Notes: generated by a model not told the origin, from the letters alone. A stretch of DNA of 64,000 nt from Iodobacter arcticus (GCF_042664895.1 NZ_JBHTBQ010000033.1:248001-312000); one strand, 5' to 3'; counted from the stretch's first letter, positions 1-8,597 are shown. Numbers and translations: made by a program.

Positions 1-1
1 T

Positions 2-303
2 ATTCTGCTTTTAATTGCAGTTTATGCATTTATGACGCTTGCGTGGTGTGGACATCTTAAGTTTGCCCATAGTAAGCCATCGTTATGATGTGGCTTTACT
101 GAGTTAAGTATTGCTTTGAGTTTCTGCCCCAAGGCTTGTCAGGTGGATTGGCTTTGCCATATTCACCTTGCTGCGGTTAAAAATGACTTAAGAAATCATT
201 TTTTATTCCTTTTGCTATGCGGGTGATGGGTCAGCCATTTAAGTTGGATTTTTTTTAGGCTGGTTTGTGTTTATTAGATGCGGTTTATTTTATGTTTAGA
301 GGG
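2..303 (+). pseudogene. Decayed DUF486 small membrane protein
   Basis: No open frame spans this stretch, but three pieces in successive frames read like one DUF486 membrane protein. Frame 2 gives a segment with FMTLAWCGHLKFAHSKP (bases 2-88) that matches my memory of the family N-terminus. From 147 a second frame gives IGFAIFTLLRLKMT, a stop, then EII. From 244 a third frame gives LDFF, a stop, then AGLCLLDAVYFMFRG, resembling the family C-terminus. Two frameshifts and several stops make it non-functional. The beginning lies outside the window. The remnant runs into the upstream part of the upp frame, which argues against the longer upp start. Homology is from memory of the family, not a search. 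Confidence 0.6.
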
Positions 304-451
304 TGCTCATTGCGCCGCTGTATTTTGTTTTATAGCAAAGCGAATCGGAAAAATTTCGGGCATGATTCGGAAAAGCAGTATTTTCACCGGTGCGCTTTTA
401 TGTAAGGAGCGCTACACTGAAATGTTTATCTTAGTTTTTTTGGGCTTCGTC

Positions 452-1081
452 ATGCAGATTACCGTCGTAAAACATCCACTCGTCCAACATAAACTGGCGC
501 TATTGCGCGCAGAAAATGTCAGTACTAATAAATTTCGTTTGCTTACAGAAGAGCTGGCGCGCTTATTGGCTTATGAAGCAACGCGTGATTTACCTTTAGA
601 GACGACCATGATTGCTGGATGGTGTGGCCCAGTAGAAGTGCAGCAAGTCAAAGGGAAGAAGCTCACCGTCGTGCCTATTTTGCGTGCAGGGATTGGCATG
701 CTCAATGGGGTGCTGGATTTAGTGCCCTCAGCCAAAATCAGCGTGGTGGGTTTGGCGCGTAATGAAGAAACCCTTCAGCCAGAGCCTTACTTTGAAAAAT
801 TTGTAGGTAATCTGGAAGATCGCCTTGCGCTGATTATTGATCCGATGCTGGCAACAGGTGGCTCTTTGGTTGCTACCATCGATATGTTGAAGCGTAATGG
901 TTGCAAGGATATTAAAGCGATTGTAATGGTGGCAGCGCCTGAGGGTGTGAAATTAGTCAACGATGCGCATCCAGATGTAGAAATCGTGACCGCTTCGCTG
1001 GATAGCCATTTAAATGAGCAGGGCTATATTATTCCGGGCCTGGGTGATGCGGGCGATAAGATTTTTGGTACAACAAAGTAA
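452..1081 (+). CDS. upp: Uracil phosphoribosyltransferase
   Basis: Converts uracil and PRPP to UMP in the cytoplasm (pyrimidine salvage). The 209-residue product has the usual length. It starts MQITVVKHPLVQHKLALLR and carries the PRPP-binding loop around DPMLATGGSLVATIDML plus the C-terminal uracil-binding stretch GYIIPGLGDAGDK, both typical of Upp. The frame is open upstream to 278, but the extra 58 residues fall on a DUF486 remnant and have no counterpart in the family, so the internal ATG at 452 is preferred. A TAAGGAG at 401-407 could instead serve an ATG at 422, which would add ten hydrophobic residues. A terminator follows, then the uracil permease gene, so uptake and salvage genes are adjacent but separable. 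Confidence 0.96.
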   Translation: MQITVVKHPLVQHKLALLRAENVSTNKFRLLTEELARLLAYEATRDLPLETTMIAGWCGPVEVQQVKGKKLTVVPILRAGIGMLNGVLDLVPSAKISVVGLARNEETLQPEPYFEKFVGNLEDRLALIIDPMLATGGSLVATIDMLKRNGCKDIKAIVMVAAPEGVKLVNDAHPDVEIVTASLDSHLNEQGYIIPGLGDAGDKIFGTTK

Positions 1082-1103
1082 TCCGAGTTTTAAGTTTTAA
1101 ATC

Positions 1104-1129
1104 ATCCCCCTCGAAGAAGGGGGATTTTT
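1104..1129 (+). terminator. Intrinsic terminator after upp
   Basis: An 8-bp stem (ATCCCCCT / AGGGGGAT) with a short CGAAGA-type loop is followed by TTTTTG. It sits 22 bases after the upp stop and separates upp from the permease gene. Confidence 0.85.
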
Positions 1130-1255
1130 GTATCTAATACAAAAACACTTACACAAAGATTCTCCCGCATTGTTATGTCTTTTCGCCGTCGTACTGGCAG
1201 CAAAGGCATGCCTTGTTGGGGGAGGTTTGATCAAATACTTAGGGGAGAAAAGCGG

Positions 1256-2476
1256 ATGTGGTTTGCTTTAAAGCAATTTGTGTCTGGGGCACAGATTTTA
1301 TTTGTAGCGTTTGGCGCTTTGGTTTTAGTGCCTTTGCTCACGGGTTTGAATCCTGCAATGGCGCTATTGGGCGCTGGCGTCGGCACTTTGGTATTTCAGT
1401 GGATTACCGGGCGTAAAGTACCTATTTTTCTTGGCTCTTCTTTTGCCTTTATCGGCCCGATTATTTTTGCCATGCACACATGGGGGCAAGCGGCCACGCA
1501 GTTTGGTCTGTTTGCGGCGGGCTTTATGTATTTTGTGATTGCGGGCCTGATTAAATGGCGCGGCATGGGTTTTATTCATAAATTATTGCCGCCTGTAGTG
1601 ATTGGCCCCGTGATTATGGTGATTGGCCTTTCTGTGGCGGTGGCCGCTTCCGGTATGGCGATGGGGCAAGGCGGTGGCAAGCAATTAGTGGCTTATGATA
1701 TCTCTTTGTTTTTAGCCGCCATTTCTCTGGGCACAACGATTATTGTTTCGGTATTTGCCGGTGGCATGCTGCGCCTCGTGCCGATCTTATCTGGCGTGGT
1801 CGTTGGCTATGTAGCAGCGACTTTTATGGGCGTGATTGATTTTACCGCCATTGCTGCTGCGCCTTGGTTTGCTATGCCGCACTTTGTAAAACCAGAAGTG
1901 AATTGGGCTGCGGCATTGTTTATGCTGCCGGTTGCGATTGCACCCACCATCGAGCATATCGGTGCGGTAATGGCGGTAGGGCAGGTTACAGGGGATGATT
2001 ATACCAAGACACCTGGCTTACATCGCACGCTGGCAGGGGATGGCTTTGGTGTGTGTTTTGCTGGCTTAATTGGTGGCCCGCCGATTACCACTTATTCTGA
2101 AGTCACGGGCGCGCTGATGATCACCCGTAATTTTAATCCGGTGATTATGACTTGGGCGGCGGTGCTGGCGGTCATTTTGGCTTTCTTTGGTAAATTTAAT
2201 GCCTTGCTGCAATCGATTCCTTTGCCGGTGATGGGCGGAATTATGGTGCTGCTCTTTGGCACGATTGCCAGTATCGGCTTAAAAACGCTGATCGATGCCA
2301 AAGTAAACCTGATGGCACCGCGTAATTTGGTGATTGTCTCGGTGGTGCTGACGTGTGGGATTGGCGGTTTAATGCTGAAGATCGGTGATTTCAATTTAGC
2401 TGGCGTGGGCTTGGTGAGTGTATTGGCGATTATGATTAATTTACTGCTGCCTGCTGAGCAAGAGGCTGCTGCATAG
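1256..2476 (+). CDS. uraA: Uracil permease (NCS2 family)
   Basis: Inner-membrane uracil:proton symporter of the nucleobase-cation-symport-2 family. The 406-residue protein is almost entirely hydrophobic, with the expected 12-14 membrane segments, and begins MWFALKQFVSGAQILFVAFGA as UraA proteins do. Conserved stretches include FLGSSFAFIGPI near residue 60 and the transport motif region IAPTIEHIGAVMAVGQ with the substrate-site Glu in the middle of the chain. The longer frame from 1175 adds an Arg-rich, non-hydrophobic lead. The ATG at 1256 has a good ribosome site (AGGGGAGA at 1241-1248) and gives the family's start. Context after upp supports uracil as substrate rather than xanthine or urate. 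Confidence 0.94.
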   Translation: MWFALKQFVSGAQILFVAFGALVLVPLLTGLNPAMALLGAGVGTLVFQWITGRKVPIFLGSSFAFIGPIIFAMHTWGQAATQFGLFAAGFMYFVIAGLIKWRGMGFIHKLLPPVVIGPVIMVIGLSVAVAASGMAMGQGGGKQLVAYDISLFLAAISLGTTIIVSVFAGGMLRLVPILSGVVVGYVAATFMGVIDFTAIAAAPWFAMPHFVKPEVNWAAALFMLPVAIAPTIEHIGAVMAVGQVTGDDYTKTPGLHRTLAGDGFGVCFAGLIGGPPITTYSEVTGALMITRNFNPVIMTWAAVLAVILAFFGKFNALLQSIPLPVMGGIMVLLFGTIASIGLKTLIDAKVNLMAPRNLVIVSVVLTCGIGGLMLKIGDFNLAGVGLVSVLAIMINLLLPAEQEAAA

Positions 2477-2486
2477 TATCGCTAGG

Positions 2487-2517
2487 GCGGGCACATCTGT
2501 GTGCCCGCAAAGATTTT
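2487..2517 (+). terminator. Terminator after uraA
   Basis: A perfect 9-bp stem, GCGGGCACA / TGTGCCCGC, with a 3-base loop is followed by AAAGATTTTT. It lies 10 bases past the permease stop. Confidence 0.8.
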
Positions 2518-2620
2518 TCCTAATGAAATGCGATTCACAAGCCGTTTTGCTAAGGGCTAGTGACTCGTGAATTCATCACCTTAAAATCTGCCGTAATTCA
2601 ACTTCTTATCGTTTCATTTT

Positions 2621-2675
2621 AAATCCCCCAAGCGTTTTGAATAAATTCTATTTAAAAATGCGCTGGGGGATTTTT
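2621..2675 (+). terminator. Second hairpin with long loop
   Basis: AATCCCCCAAGCG pairs with CGCTGGGGGATT across a 20-base AT-rich loop, followed by a T run. It could be a second terminator or a small dispersed element. The rest of 2518-2826 holds no gene; the final 100 bases are the probable promoter region of the SDR gene. Confidence 0.45.
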
Positions 2676-2826
2676 GTGCGCCATTTTTCAGGGGCCGTCA
2701 TCCAGCCATTTAATCTTTTAAACAGAGCAAGATTCGGGTCGCTGCCTAGGGTTTAAACCTTCACACTGCATTCGTGCTCAGACAATGCTTGTAGGTACGC
2801 GATCCAATAAAGAGAGGTTTTAAATC

Positions 2827-3591
2827 ATGCTTGCATTATCTAATAAAGTTGCACTGATTACCGGGGCGAGTTCGGGTATTGGCTACGCCAGCGCAAAGTT
2901 ATTCGCAAGCCAAGGCGCGAGTGTGGTGCTTGCGGCAAGGCGTCAGGCAAAGTTGGATGAGCTGGTTGAAGAGATTACTCAGGTGGGTGGGCAGGCGCGT
3001 GCACTGGCTGGCGATGTGCGGGATGAGGCTTTTGCTAAGGCGCTGGTTGAATTAGCCGTCGGCCATTTTGGTGGGCTGGATGTAGCGTTTAATAATGCCG
3101 GTATCATTGGGGAGGAGGAGGCGACGCCTGATATCTCGCTTGCAGTATGGCATGAGGTGACGGACACCAATCTGACGAGTGCTTTTCTTGGGGCTAAGCA
3201 TCAAATCCCCGCCATGCTGAAGCGAGGTGGCGGTTCTTTGATTTTTACTTCTTCATTTGTGGGTTATACCGTTGGTTTCCCGGGGCTAGCGGCTTATGCG
3301 GCGAGTAAGGCGGGGCTGATTGGTTTGACGCAAGCGCTGGCATCCGAATTCGGCGCTCAGGGCGTACGCGTAAATGCGCTTTTGCCAGGTGGCACGGATA
3401 CCCCGATGGGCCGTGCCTTTGCCAGCACGCCAGAAGCCTTAGCTTTTGTGCAGGGGCTTTTTGCTATGAAGCGGCTTGCTTTGCCCGATGAGATTGCGCA
3501 ATCGGCGCTTTATCTTGCTTCTGACGCATCTAGCTTTACGACCGGCTCGGCGCTACTGGTAGATGGTGGGCTTTCGATTAATCGTACTTAA
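2827..3591 (+). CDS. SDR family NAD(P)-dependent oxidoreductase
   Basis: Classical short-chain dehydrogenase/reductase of 254 residues, the usual size. The nucleotide-binding TGASSGIG is at 12-19, NNAG at 89-92, the catalytic Ser at about 142, and the YxxxK pair is Y157/K161 (YAASK). An Arg pair after the glycine motif (AARR, 37-40) suggests NADP(H) preference, which is inference. The C-terminal SGSALLVDGG-like stretch is also typical. The substrate cannot be read from sequence. GAGAGG upstream is a reasonable ribosome site. The alkyltransferase gene begins 22 bases after its stop, so the two are probably cotranscribed. Confidence 0.9.
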   Translation: MLALSNKVALITGASSGIGYASAKLFASQGASVVLAARRQAKLDELVEEITQVGGQARALAGDVRDEAFAKALVELAVGHFGGLDVAFNNAGIIGEEEATPDISLAVWHEVTDTNLTSAFLGAKHQIPAMLKRGGGSLIFTSSFVGYTVGFPGLAAYAASKAGLIGLTQALASEFGAQGVRVNALLPGGTDTPMGRAFASTPEALAFVQGLFAMKRLALPDEIAQSALYLASDASSFTTGSALLVDGGLSINRT

Positions 3592-3613
3592 GTTGTTTCG
3601 TCTGGAGATGTTT

Positions 3614-4456
3614 ATGTCTGACTATGAACGCATTGCCAAAGCGATTTATTTTATTTCTACTCGCGTGCATAGTCAGCCTAGTTTGGATGAAATTGCAGCA
3701 CACTTACATTTAAGCCCTTTTCATTTTCAGCGTTTATTTTGCCGTTGGGCAGGGGTAACGCCAAAGCGGTTTTTGCAAGTGCTGACTTTGGAGCGGGCCA
3801 AGCAATTATTGCGCGAATCCAAATCGCTGCTTGAGGTCTCTGATACGCTGGGTTTAAGCAGTGGCTCGCGCCTTTATGATCATTTTGTGCATCTGGAGGC
3901 GGTGACGCCAGGAGAGTACAAAAAGGAAGGGGCGGGTTTGTCCATCGGCTATGCCGTGCATAACACGCCATTTGGTCCTGCATTTATTGCTATTACGCCA
4001 CGAGGAATTTGTAAGTTTTCCTTCTTGCAGGGCGAGGCGCTGGACGAGCATCTGGCTGATTTATGCAAAAAATGGCCTTATGCCGTGGTGCATGAAGAGC
4101 AGCAAGCCACACTTGAAGTCTTAGATGGGATGTTTGGCGGGGCAAAAAAACCGGATCGGCCTATTTCTTTGCATGTGGCGGGGACAAATTTTCAGGTCAG
4201 TGTTTGGAAAGCCTTGCTACAGATTCCACCAGCTACCGTGGTGAGTTATTCCCAAGTGGCGAATGCGATTGGTAGCCCTAATGCGGCGAGGGCGGTGGGT
4301 ACGGCTATTGGCTCAAATCCTGTTGCATTTTTAATCCCCTGCCATCGTGTGATCCAGCAAAGCGGTAAGTTGGGGGGCTATTACTGGGGAGAAACGCGTA
4401 AGCACGCGATTCATGCTTGGGAGTCGGCGAGAGAAGAAGTGCTTTTGCCGGAATAG
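3614..4456 (+). CDS. AraC-type HTH / O6-alkylguanine-DNA alkyltransferase fusion (Ada-like)
   Basis: A 280-residue two-domain protein. Residues about 1-95 form an AraC-type helix-turn-helix region (HLHLSPFHFQRLFCRWAGV, then the TPKRFLQ segment). The C-terminal half is a methylated-DNA-protein-cysteine methyltransferase with the acceptor in IPCHRV (Cys243) and the FQVSVWKALLQIP lead-in. It removes alkyl groups from O6-guanine by suicide transfer to Cys243. It lacks the N-terminal zinc/Cys domain of E. coli Ada that senses phosphotriesters, so a methylation-triggered activator role is doubtful. It resembles the shorter Ada-like proteins common in proteobacteria. The start at 3614 has CTGGAG just upstream; the frame itself extends back into the SDR gene. 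Confidence 0.92.
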   Translation: MSDYERIAKAIYFISTRVHSQPSLDEIAAHLHLSPFHFQRLFCRWAGVTPKRFLQVLTLERAKQLLRESKSLLEVSDTLGLSSGSRLYDHFVHLEAVTPGEYKKEGAGLSIGYAVHNTPFGPAFIAITPRGICKFSFLQGEALDEHLADLCKKWPYAVVHEEQQATLEVLDGMFGGAKKPDRPISLHVAGTNFQVSVWKALLQIPPATVVSYSQVANAIGSPNAARAVGTAIGSNPVAFLIPCHRVIQQSGKLGGYYWGETRKHAIHAWESAREEVLLPE

Positions 4457-4507
4457 GCAGGTGCGTTTGGGGCGATGCTTTTGAGTTTTTTACTTTTTGA
4501 TGAGCAG

Positions 4508-4536
4508 GGCTCGGTTTGTTTTAGATAAACCGAGCC
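4508..4536. terminator. Hairpin between convergent genes
   Basis: A perfect 10-bp inverted repeat, GGCTCGGTTT / AAACCGAGCC, with a 9-base loop, placed between the alkyltransferase gene (+) and the following gene (-). The T run on either side is weak, so it is a probable bidirectional terminator rather than a textbook one. Confidence 0.5.
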
Positions 4537-4555
4537 TGCAAATGGCTTTGCGAGC

Positions 4556-5047
4556 TTAGTTGATGCAGCTTGGTGCGGCAGCCAGTTCTAGCGTTTTGCA
4601 TAGTTCTAAAAAGCGATCCAGCTTGTTGCTGCGCATCAGTAGTACTTGCATATCGTCATTCAGCGATTTGCTGAAGTTGACAAGTGTGTAGGCAGGATCA
4701 AGCTCTTTCTGGATAAGGCGCAGAGCGTCGGCCTTGCTGAGGTCTTTGAGCGCTGCGGAGGTTAGCTCTAGCTCGCCTTCGCCAAAAGCCTCTTCGATCT
4801 GTGCGTAGAGTGCATCGGCTTTGTTTGCGCGAAAGAGCAGGCCGTCTTCAAGCTGCTCGATCAGTACCCATTCCCAGAGTGGAATTGCAAAATGGGCTTG
4901 GTAAGCGCTTTCTTTATCGTTTGCCAGATAGCTTTCAGCGTCGTTGGCTGCTTTGAGCACTTCGGCGCTCATTGCAAGAATGTCGTTTTGCTCCAGGCCG
5001 CCATCGGCGATCAGGTCGAAGAACTCGGTGATATGCGTTTGATTCAT
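4556..5047 (-). CDS. Hypothetical acidic cytoplasmic protein
   Basis: A 163-residue product not recognised. It starts MNQTHITEFFDLIADGG, is rich in Glu, Asp, Leu and Ala, appears mostly helical and has no signal peptide or membrane segment. A single Cys pair lies near the C-terminus (LELCKTLELAAAPSC). The ATG is preceded by AGGAT in a fair position. It is convergent with the alkyltransferase gene. Codon use and composition resemble the neighbours, so it is probably a real cytoplasmic protein. Confidence 0.7.
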   Translation of the reverse strand: MNQTHITEFFDLIADGGLEQNDILAMSAEVLKAANDAESYLANDKESAYQAHFAIPLWEWVLIEQLEDGLLFRANKADALYAQIEEAFGEGELELTSAALKDLSKADALRLIQKELDPAYTLVNFSKSLNDDMQVLLMRSNKLDRFLELCKTLELAAAPSCIN

Positions 5048-5817
5048 TGGGTAATCCTGATTAGGGCATCTTTAAAGACGATCACTTCTGTGCAAGCTGG
5101 CATTGCGCATCAAAATATCCCCTCGCATTTTAAAATAATTGCGGCAGCGATCTTGTTTGCGATTGGCCTTGCATAGAAAGAATTGCTCTTTGAGTTGCCC
5201 ATTAATAAATGCCATCGGCGCTACAACAGCGCCGAAGGGCAGATGATAAAGGGATTTTAGCTTTAGCGCTTAGCCGTGTTGCGGTGCTCGTTGAAACCGC
5301 AGGGTTTTATACTGAGCAAGCGGGCTAGGTTTGCTCAAGCAAGGCGCTGCTTTGCGCAAGGATGGCGGTGTTTAATCGCGCTTTAGTCATTGCAAAGAGC
5401 GTGATGCCCAGTGAAGCGTTTATTCAGGGATAAGCCTTTGGTGGTTCATGGTTGCTGTTATGCGTATGGCAAACGATGGGTAATATTGCTGTTTTGTATG
5501 CTTTTATTTTTGGCTGGCAAGTGCACATTTGGGCCTCAATTTTTAAAAGAAAGGAGTTCGTCAGGAATAAACTACTGTATTTTCTTTGAGCGCCGGGCTT
5601 GAGAAGGGCATAAAGCCTAGGGTGGCAGAGTAGCCTGAGGTAAGCCACTCTTGTGTTTTTCTCAAAAATGTAAGTTGTTGCACCCATTTATTAATGACAC
5701 ATTGTGTTGCCGTTTTGTGAGCCTATTGGTTTGACCCAGCTTGACAGCGCCAAACCATGCTGAAAGACTGCTGCCAAATAAAGTAAGATTGCTTAGTTAA
5801 AATAGAAAGGAATTTTT
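5048..5817. other. Gene-poor interval
   Basis: About 770 bases with no convincing gene. Short frames on both strands lack ribosome sites and protein-like composition. A 21-codon frame on the minus strand (5325-5390, MTKARLNTAILAQSSALLEQ) has helix-like composition and may be the end of a decayed gene, but it is not recognised. The last 60 bases should hold the promoter of the lipoprotein gene. Confidence 0.5.
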
Positions 5818-6267
5818 ATGCTTAAAGTGAAAGGTCTGCTTGTTGCGGCATCAGTAGCTGCTATGTTATCCGCTTGTTATGTGGTACCTATTCAGCCTGC
5901 TACAGCAGGTGCTGGCCCATCGCCGCGCCAGCCTATGCCTGTTGCGATGGCAGAAGTGGTTGCGCCGCGCCCTGTGTATACCGCAAGGCTTTACCCTACC
6001 AATGATGCCGCGGCGGCCATTGGCCGGATTAACGGCACAATCAGCAATCCGGAAAAAGGCCATGGCGAGTTTGCTTTTAACGCGGGCAAGGAAGCTTATG
6101 CTGGCGAAGCCACCCGTGCACCGGGATCGTCCAAAGGCAATGCAAACGCCGTAGGTAATAAAGGTGGCTATGCCAAGTGTGATTACAGCATGAGCAGCGC
6201 AGAGTTGGGTGCAGGTACTTGTGCTTTCTCTAACGGCGCACGTTTTGACTTACACATCTCGCTTTAA
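5818..6267 (+). CDS. Hypothetical lipoprotein
   Basis: A 149-residue envelope protein with a lipoprotein signal: MLKVKGLLVAASVAAMLSAC, in which LSAC is the lipobox and Cys20 the lipidation site. The mature part is Gly/Ala rich, with a segment GHGEFAFNAGKEAYAGEATR followed by a two-Cys region (KCDYSMSSAELGAGTC) that may form a disulfide. No known domain was recognised. The residue after Cys is Tyr rather than Asp, so outer-membrane sorting is likely by the usual +2 rule (inference). GAAAGGAA lies just before the ATG, and a good terminator follows. Confidence 0.85.
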   Translation: MLKVKGLLVAASVAAMLSACYVVPIQPATAGAGPSPRQPMPVAMAEVVAPRPVYTARLYPTNDAAAAIGRINGTISNPEKGHGEFAFNAGKEAYAGEATRAPGSSKGNANAVGNKGGYAKCDYSMSSAELGAGTCAFSNGARFDLHISL

Positions 6268-6276
6268 TCTCTCTCT

Positions 6277-6317
6277 ACCCATCGATGCGGCGTTCATCTG
6301 CATCGATGGGTATTGTC
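6277..6317 (+). terminator. Terminator after lipoprotein gene
   Basis: A 12-bp stem, ACCCATCGATGC / GCATCGATGGGT, with an 11-base loop, is followed by ATTGT. The T run is weak but the stem is strong and sits 10 bases after the stop. Confidence 0.65.
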
Positions 6318-6322
6318 ATGTT

Positions 6323-6548
6323 TTAGATTGCCCAGCCTAAGTAGAGCGCAAATCCTGCGTAAAGAAAGCCAATGCAGCTCCGTTGCCGCGCTTTCGGGAA
6401 GTGCCGTGCCAAAAGCCGCCAGTACCGAGCCCACCGCAGTCGCGCCCAGCTTCATATGCCGGGCACACCATTCAATGGCGTTGACGAAATAGTCACAGGC
6501 TAAATAGATGGCAATGGCCGAGAAGTAGAACAGGAACAGAGTGGGTAA
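6323..6548 (-). pseudogene. Internally deleted sodium/calcium exchanger remnant
   Basis: Read on the minus strand, 6548-6387 encodes a segment with YLACDYFVNAIEWCARHMK and LGATAVGSVLAAFGTALPES, which resembles the first half of the Na+/Ca2+ exchanger (CaCA) family including the GTALPE-type ion motif. After LPESAAT the family sequence stops and the frame shifts. In another frame, 6371-6323 gives IGFLYAGFALYLGWAI and a stop, which looks like the protein's C-terminus. Almost all of the middle is therefore deleted. A frame covering 6294-6689 is open only by chance. Bases 6549-6899 show no gene, only the approach to the regulator gene. Confidence 0.65.
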
Positions 6549-6899
6549 CATGCAAAAGCACAATGCCGGGCAAGCAATTAAACCAATGGCGCAACGACAC
6601 GGCTTGCCTGGCAGGCAAACGTATCGAGGCCAAAGGTATCGCTGAATCATCTGCCATACCGGCTGATGATCAATGACGCCATGCAGCAAGAAGCCGCAAG
6701 TTTGTTGACGCCACCTCCCTCGCTTTGCGCGAAGGATAGCTACTACCCAATGACAGGAGGGGCGATTCTGGCAGATGTGGAGCGGGTGGGCTGGCTATGG
6801 ATTAAATCTCTTAGTCATAATCTATAGCGCTTTGAATTCTGGTGTAATCAGGCAGCAGCATGGTATAAGCTGAGTGCTTAAAATCTTACAGAAAACATA

Positions 6900-7913
6900 A
6901 TGAATTTGCGGGAATTGGCTCAGCTACTGAATTTATCGCCCACAACGGTGAGCCGTGCTTTGAATGGTTTTTCTGATGTCAGCGAAAAAACGCGGCTGCG
7001 AGTGGCCGCAGCGGCAGAGCGGCATGGTTATCAGCCCAATAGCACCGCCAGAAAACTGGCGCTGGGCCGCACCGATTGCGTGGGGATGATTTATCCGCTG
7101 CAACCCAATGATTTAAACGATCCGGTTTTTCACGCCATTGTGGGCGGAATGACTGATCAGTTTAATGATGCAGGTATCGATCTGATGCTGATTTCGGCAG
7201 ATACCCATAATGAGCTGCAAACCTATCAGCGCATTACCGCTGGGCACAGGGTTGACGGGCTGATTGTGGCGCGTACCTGCGTATTTGATGAGCGATTGCG
7301 CTATTTGCAATCGTGTCACTTCCCTTTTGTAGCGCATGGCCGCTCGCAAATGGATACGCCTTATCCCTGGTTTGATTATGACAATGATGCGGGCACCCGC
7401 GCCGCAGTTGAGCGCTTACTGGCCTTGGGCCACAAACGCATCGCCCTGATTTCTGCTCCTTTAGCGCTTAATTTTGCCATGCAGCGTAAGCAGGGTTTTG
7501 TAGCGGCGATGCAGGCAGCAGGGGTGACGGTGGAATCCAGCTTATTGCAAGAAGGCGCGCTGACTGCGCAAATGGGCGAGGCGCTGATGCACCGCTTGCT
7601 AAAGCTTAGCCAGCGCCCTACGGCGGTGATTGTGGATAATAACCTAGCGGCGATGGGCGTGCTGGCGGCATTGCGCCAAGCAGAGCTGAGGGCAGGCACG
7701 GATATTTCGCTGATTGTATTTGGTGGCGTAGCGCCAGAGCTGGCGATGGGGCAAAACATTACCGCCATCCGCCAGCCCGATCCACGCGAAGCGGGCGTTA
7801 CGTTGGCTTCGCTGATGCTGGCGCGGCTGAGGGGGGAAGACCCAGAGTCCTTGCAAGTGCTTTGGCCAACCCTATTGCAGCCGGGCACCAGTGATCAGGC
7901 TTGTTTGATTTAA
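6900..7913 (+). CDS. LacI-family transcriptional repressor of the maltose/alpha-glucoside genes
   Basis: A 337-residue LacI/GalR regulator. The N-terminal helix-turn-helix (MNLRELAQLLNLSPTTVSRA) and hinge (RKLALGRTD) are followed by a periplasmic-binding-protein-like sensor domain to the end. It lies immediately upstream of and codirectional with the porin, alpha-glucosidase and MalKEFG genes, so it most likely represses them until a maltose-like sugar binds. Candidate operators lie before the porin gene (8402-8490), and an ATAGCGCTTTGAA half-site at 6824-6836 may allow autoregulation. Ribosome binding upstream is weak. The exact effector cannot be told from sequence. Confidence 0.9.
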   Translation: MNLRELAQLLNLSPTTVSRALNGFSDVSEKTRLRVAAAAERHGYQPNSTARKLALGRTDCVGMIYPLQPNDLNDPVFHAIVGGMTDQFNDAGIDLMLISADTHNELQTYQRITAGHRVDGLIVARTCVFDERLRYLQSCHFPFVAHGRSQMDTPYPWFDYDNDAGTRAAVERLLALGHKRIALISAPLALNFAMQRKQGFVAAMQAAGVTVESSLLQEGALTAQMGEALMHRLLKLSQRPTAVIVDNNLAAMGVLAALRQAELRAGTDISLIVFGGVAPELAMGQNITAIRQPDPREAGVTLASLMLARLRGEDPESLQVLWPTLLQPGTSDQACLI

Positions 7914-8055
7914 TTGGGCGGCTGTTGTTAAAACCTAAGATCTGTAGACACAGAGCTCACCGAGCTAAAAGGCAGGACACTAAGAAAACAAAGGATTCCT
8001 GCTGGCGATGATTTTAAAGCCATCTTGGGTGGCAAAGTCATGCAATGCATCTTTT

Positions 8056-8169
8056 GTAGGGTGGGCAAGGCGTTTTATCTTGCCCACGCGGGGCCATTCG
8101 GGTGGTGTGTTGCAGGTGTTTAATATCTTGTAAATGATCGCGTGGGCACAAAATCGTGCCCACCCCACA
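8056..8169. repeat. GTAGGG-type dispersed palindrome
   Basis: GTAGGGTGGGCA on the left is matched by TGCCCACCCCAC on the right, with inner complementary arms (GGGCAAGGCG, CTTGCCCACG and GTGGGCAC, GTGCCCAC). It belongs to a family with GTAGGG at one end and a complementary CCCTAC-like end at the other, found several times in this window. No gene lies between 7914 and 8597. Confidence 0.6.
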
Positions 8170-8401
8170 GGCATGTGGTTTTTTGGTGAATTGCGCGTTA
8201 TTTGTCGTTGGTTTTGAATATAAGCCCGGTTTTGTCGAGTGCCTGCCTCCTTTGTAAGGAAGCAGGCATTTTTATTGTCTTTTTACTTAGCAATAAGCAT
8301 GAAAAACAATCATTTTAATGACGTTTAAATATTGTAAATAGGGTTATCAATGTAGTTTACATCATGTAGTGACGTGGATTAACTTACGAAAAAACAAATC
8401 C

Positions 8402-8490
8402 AAACCGCTTTGGAAATAAGGTTTGGCGTTGTTTTTATCGCTTTCAAACCGTTTAAAACAAATAAAACAATGGATTGAAAGCGCTTTTGA
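8402..8490 (+). promoter_or_regulatory. Candidate operators for the LacI-type regulator
   Basis: Three LacI-like sites occur upstream of the porin gene: AAACCGCTTTGG (8402-8413), TCAAACCGTTTAAA (about 8444-8457) and TTGAAAGCGCTTTTGA (8475-8490). The last is a near-perfect dyad centred on CGCG/GCGC-type symmetry, as LacI/GalR operators usually are. The assignment is by pattern and position only. A TATGAT at 8504-8509 may be the -10 box, but I could not place a convincing -35. Confidence 0.5.
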
Positions 8491-8597
8491 TCAGCCTTGG
8501 CAATATGATTTGCTGTTTTGTAGCGATTTATTGATTTACTACAAGGTTGCTTATTCGTTTTAGCGGCATAGCCGTACCTATTCAGGGAAGAGATGAG

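Noticed and set aside
278..451. Extended N-terminus of upp
   Set aside because: No family counterpart, and the DNA reads as the end of a DUF486 relic in another frame.
5325..5390. A 21-codon minus-strand frame (MTKARLNTAILAQSSALLEQ)
   Set aside because: Helix-like composition but too short, no ribosome site or known likeness; kept only as a remark.
5424..5687. 87-codon minus-strand frame and overlapping plus-strand frame at 5411-5602
   Set aside because: Cys/His/Tyr-rich random-looking products without ribosome sites.
6294..6689. 131-codon frame on the minus strand as a functional gene
   Set aside because: Only part of it resembles a cation exchanger; the rest is out of frame or unrelated, so it is treated as a relic.
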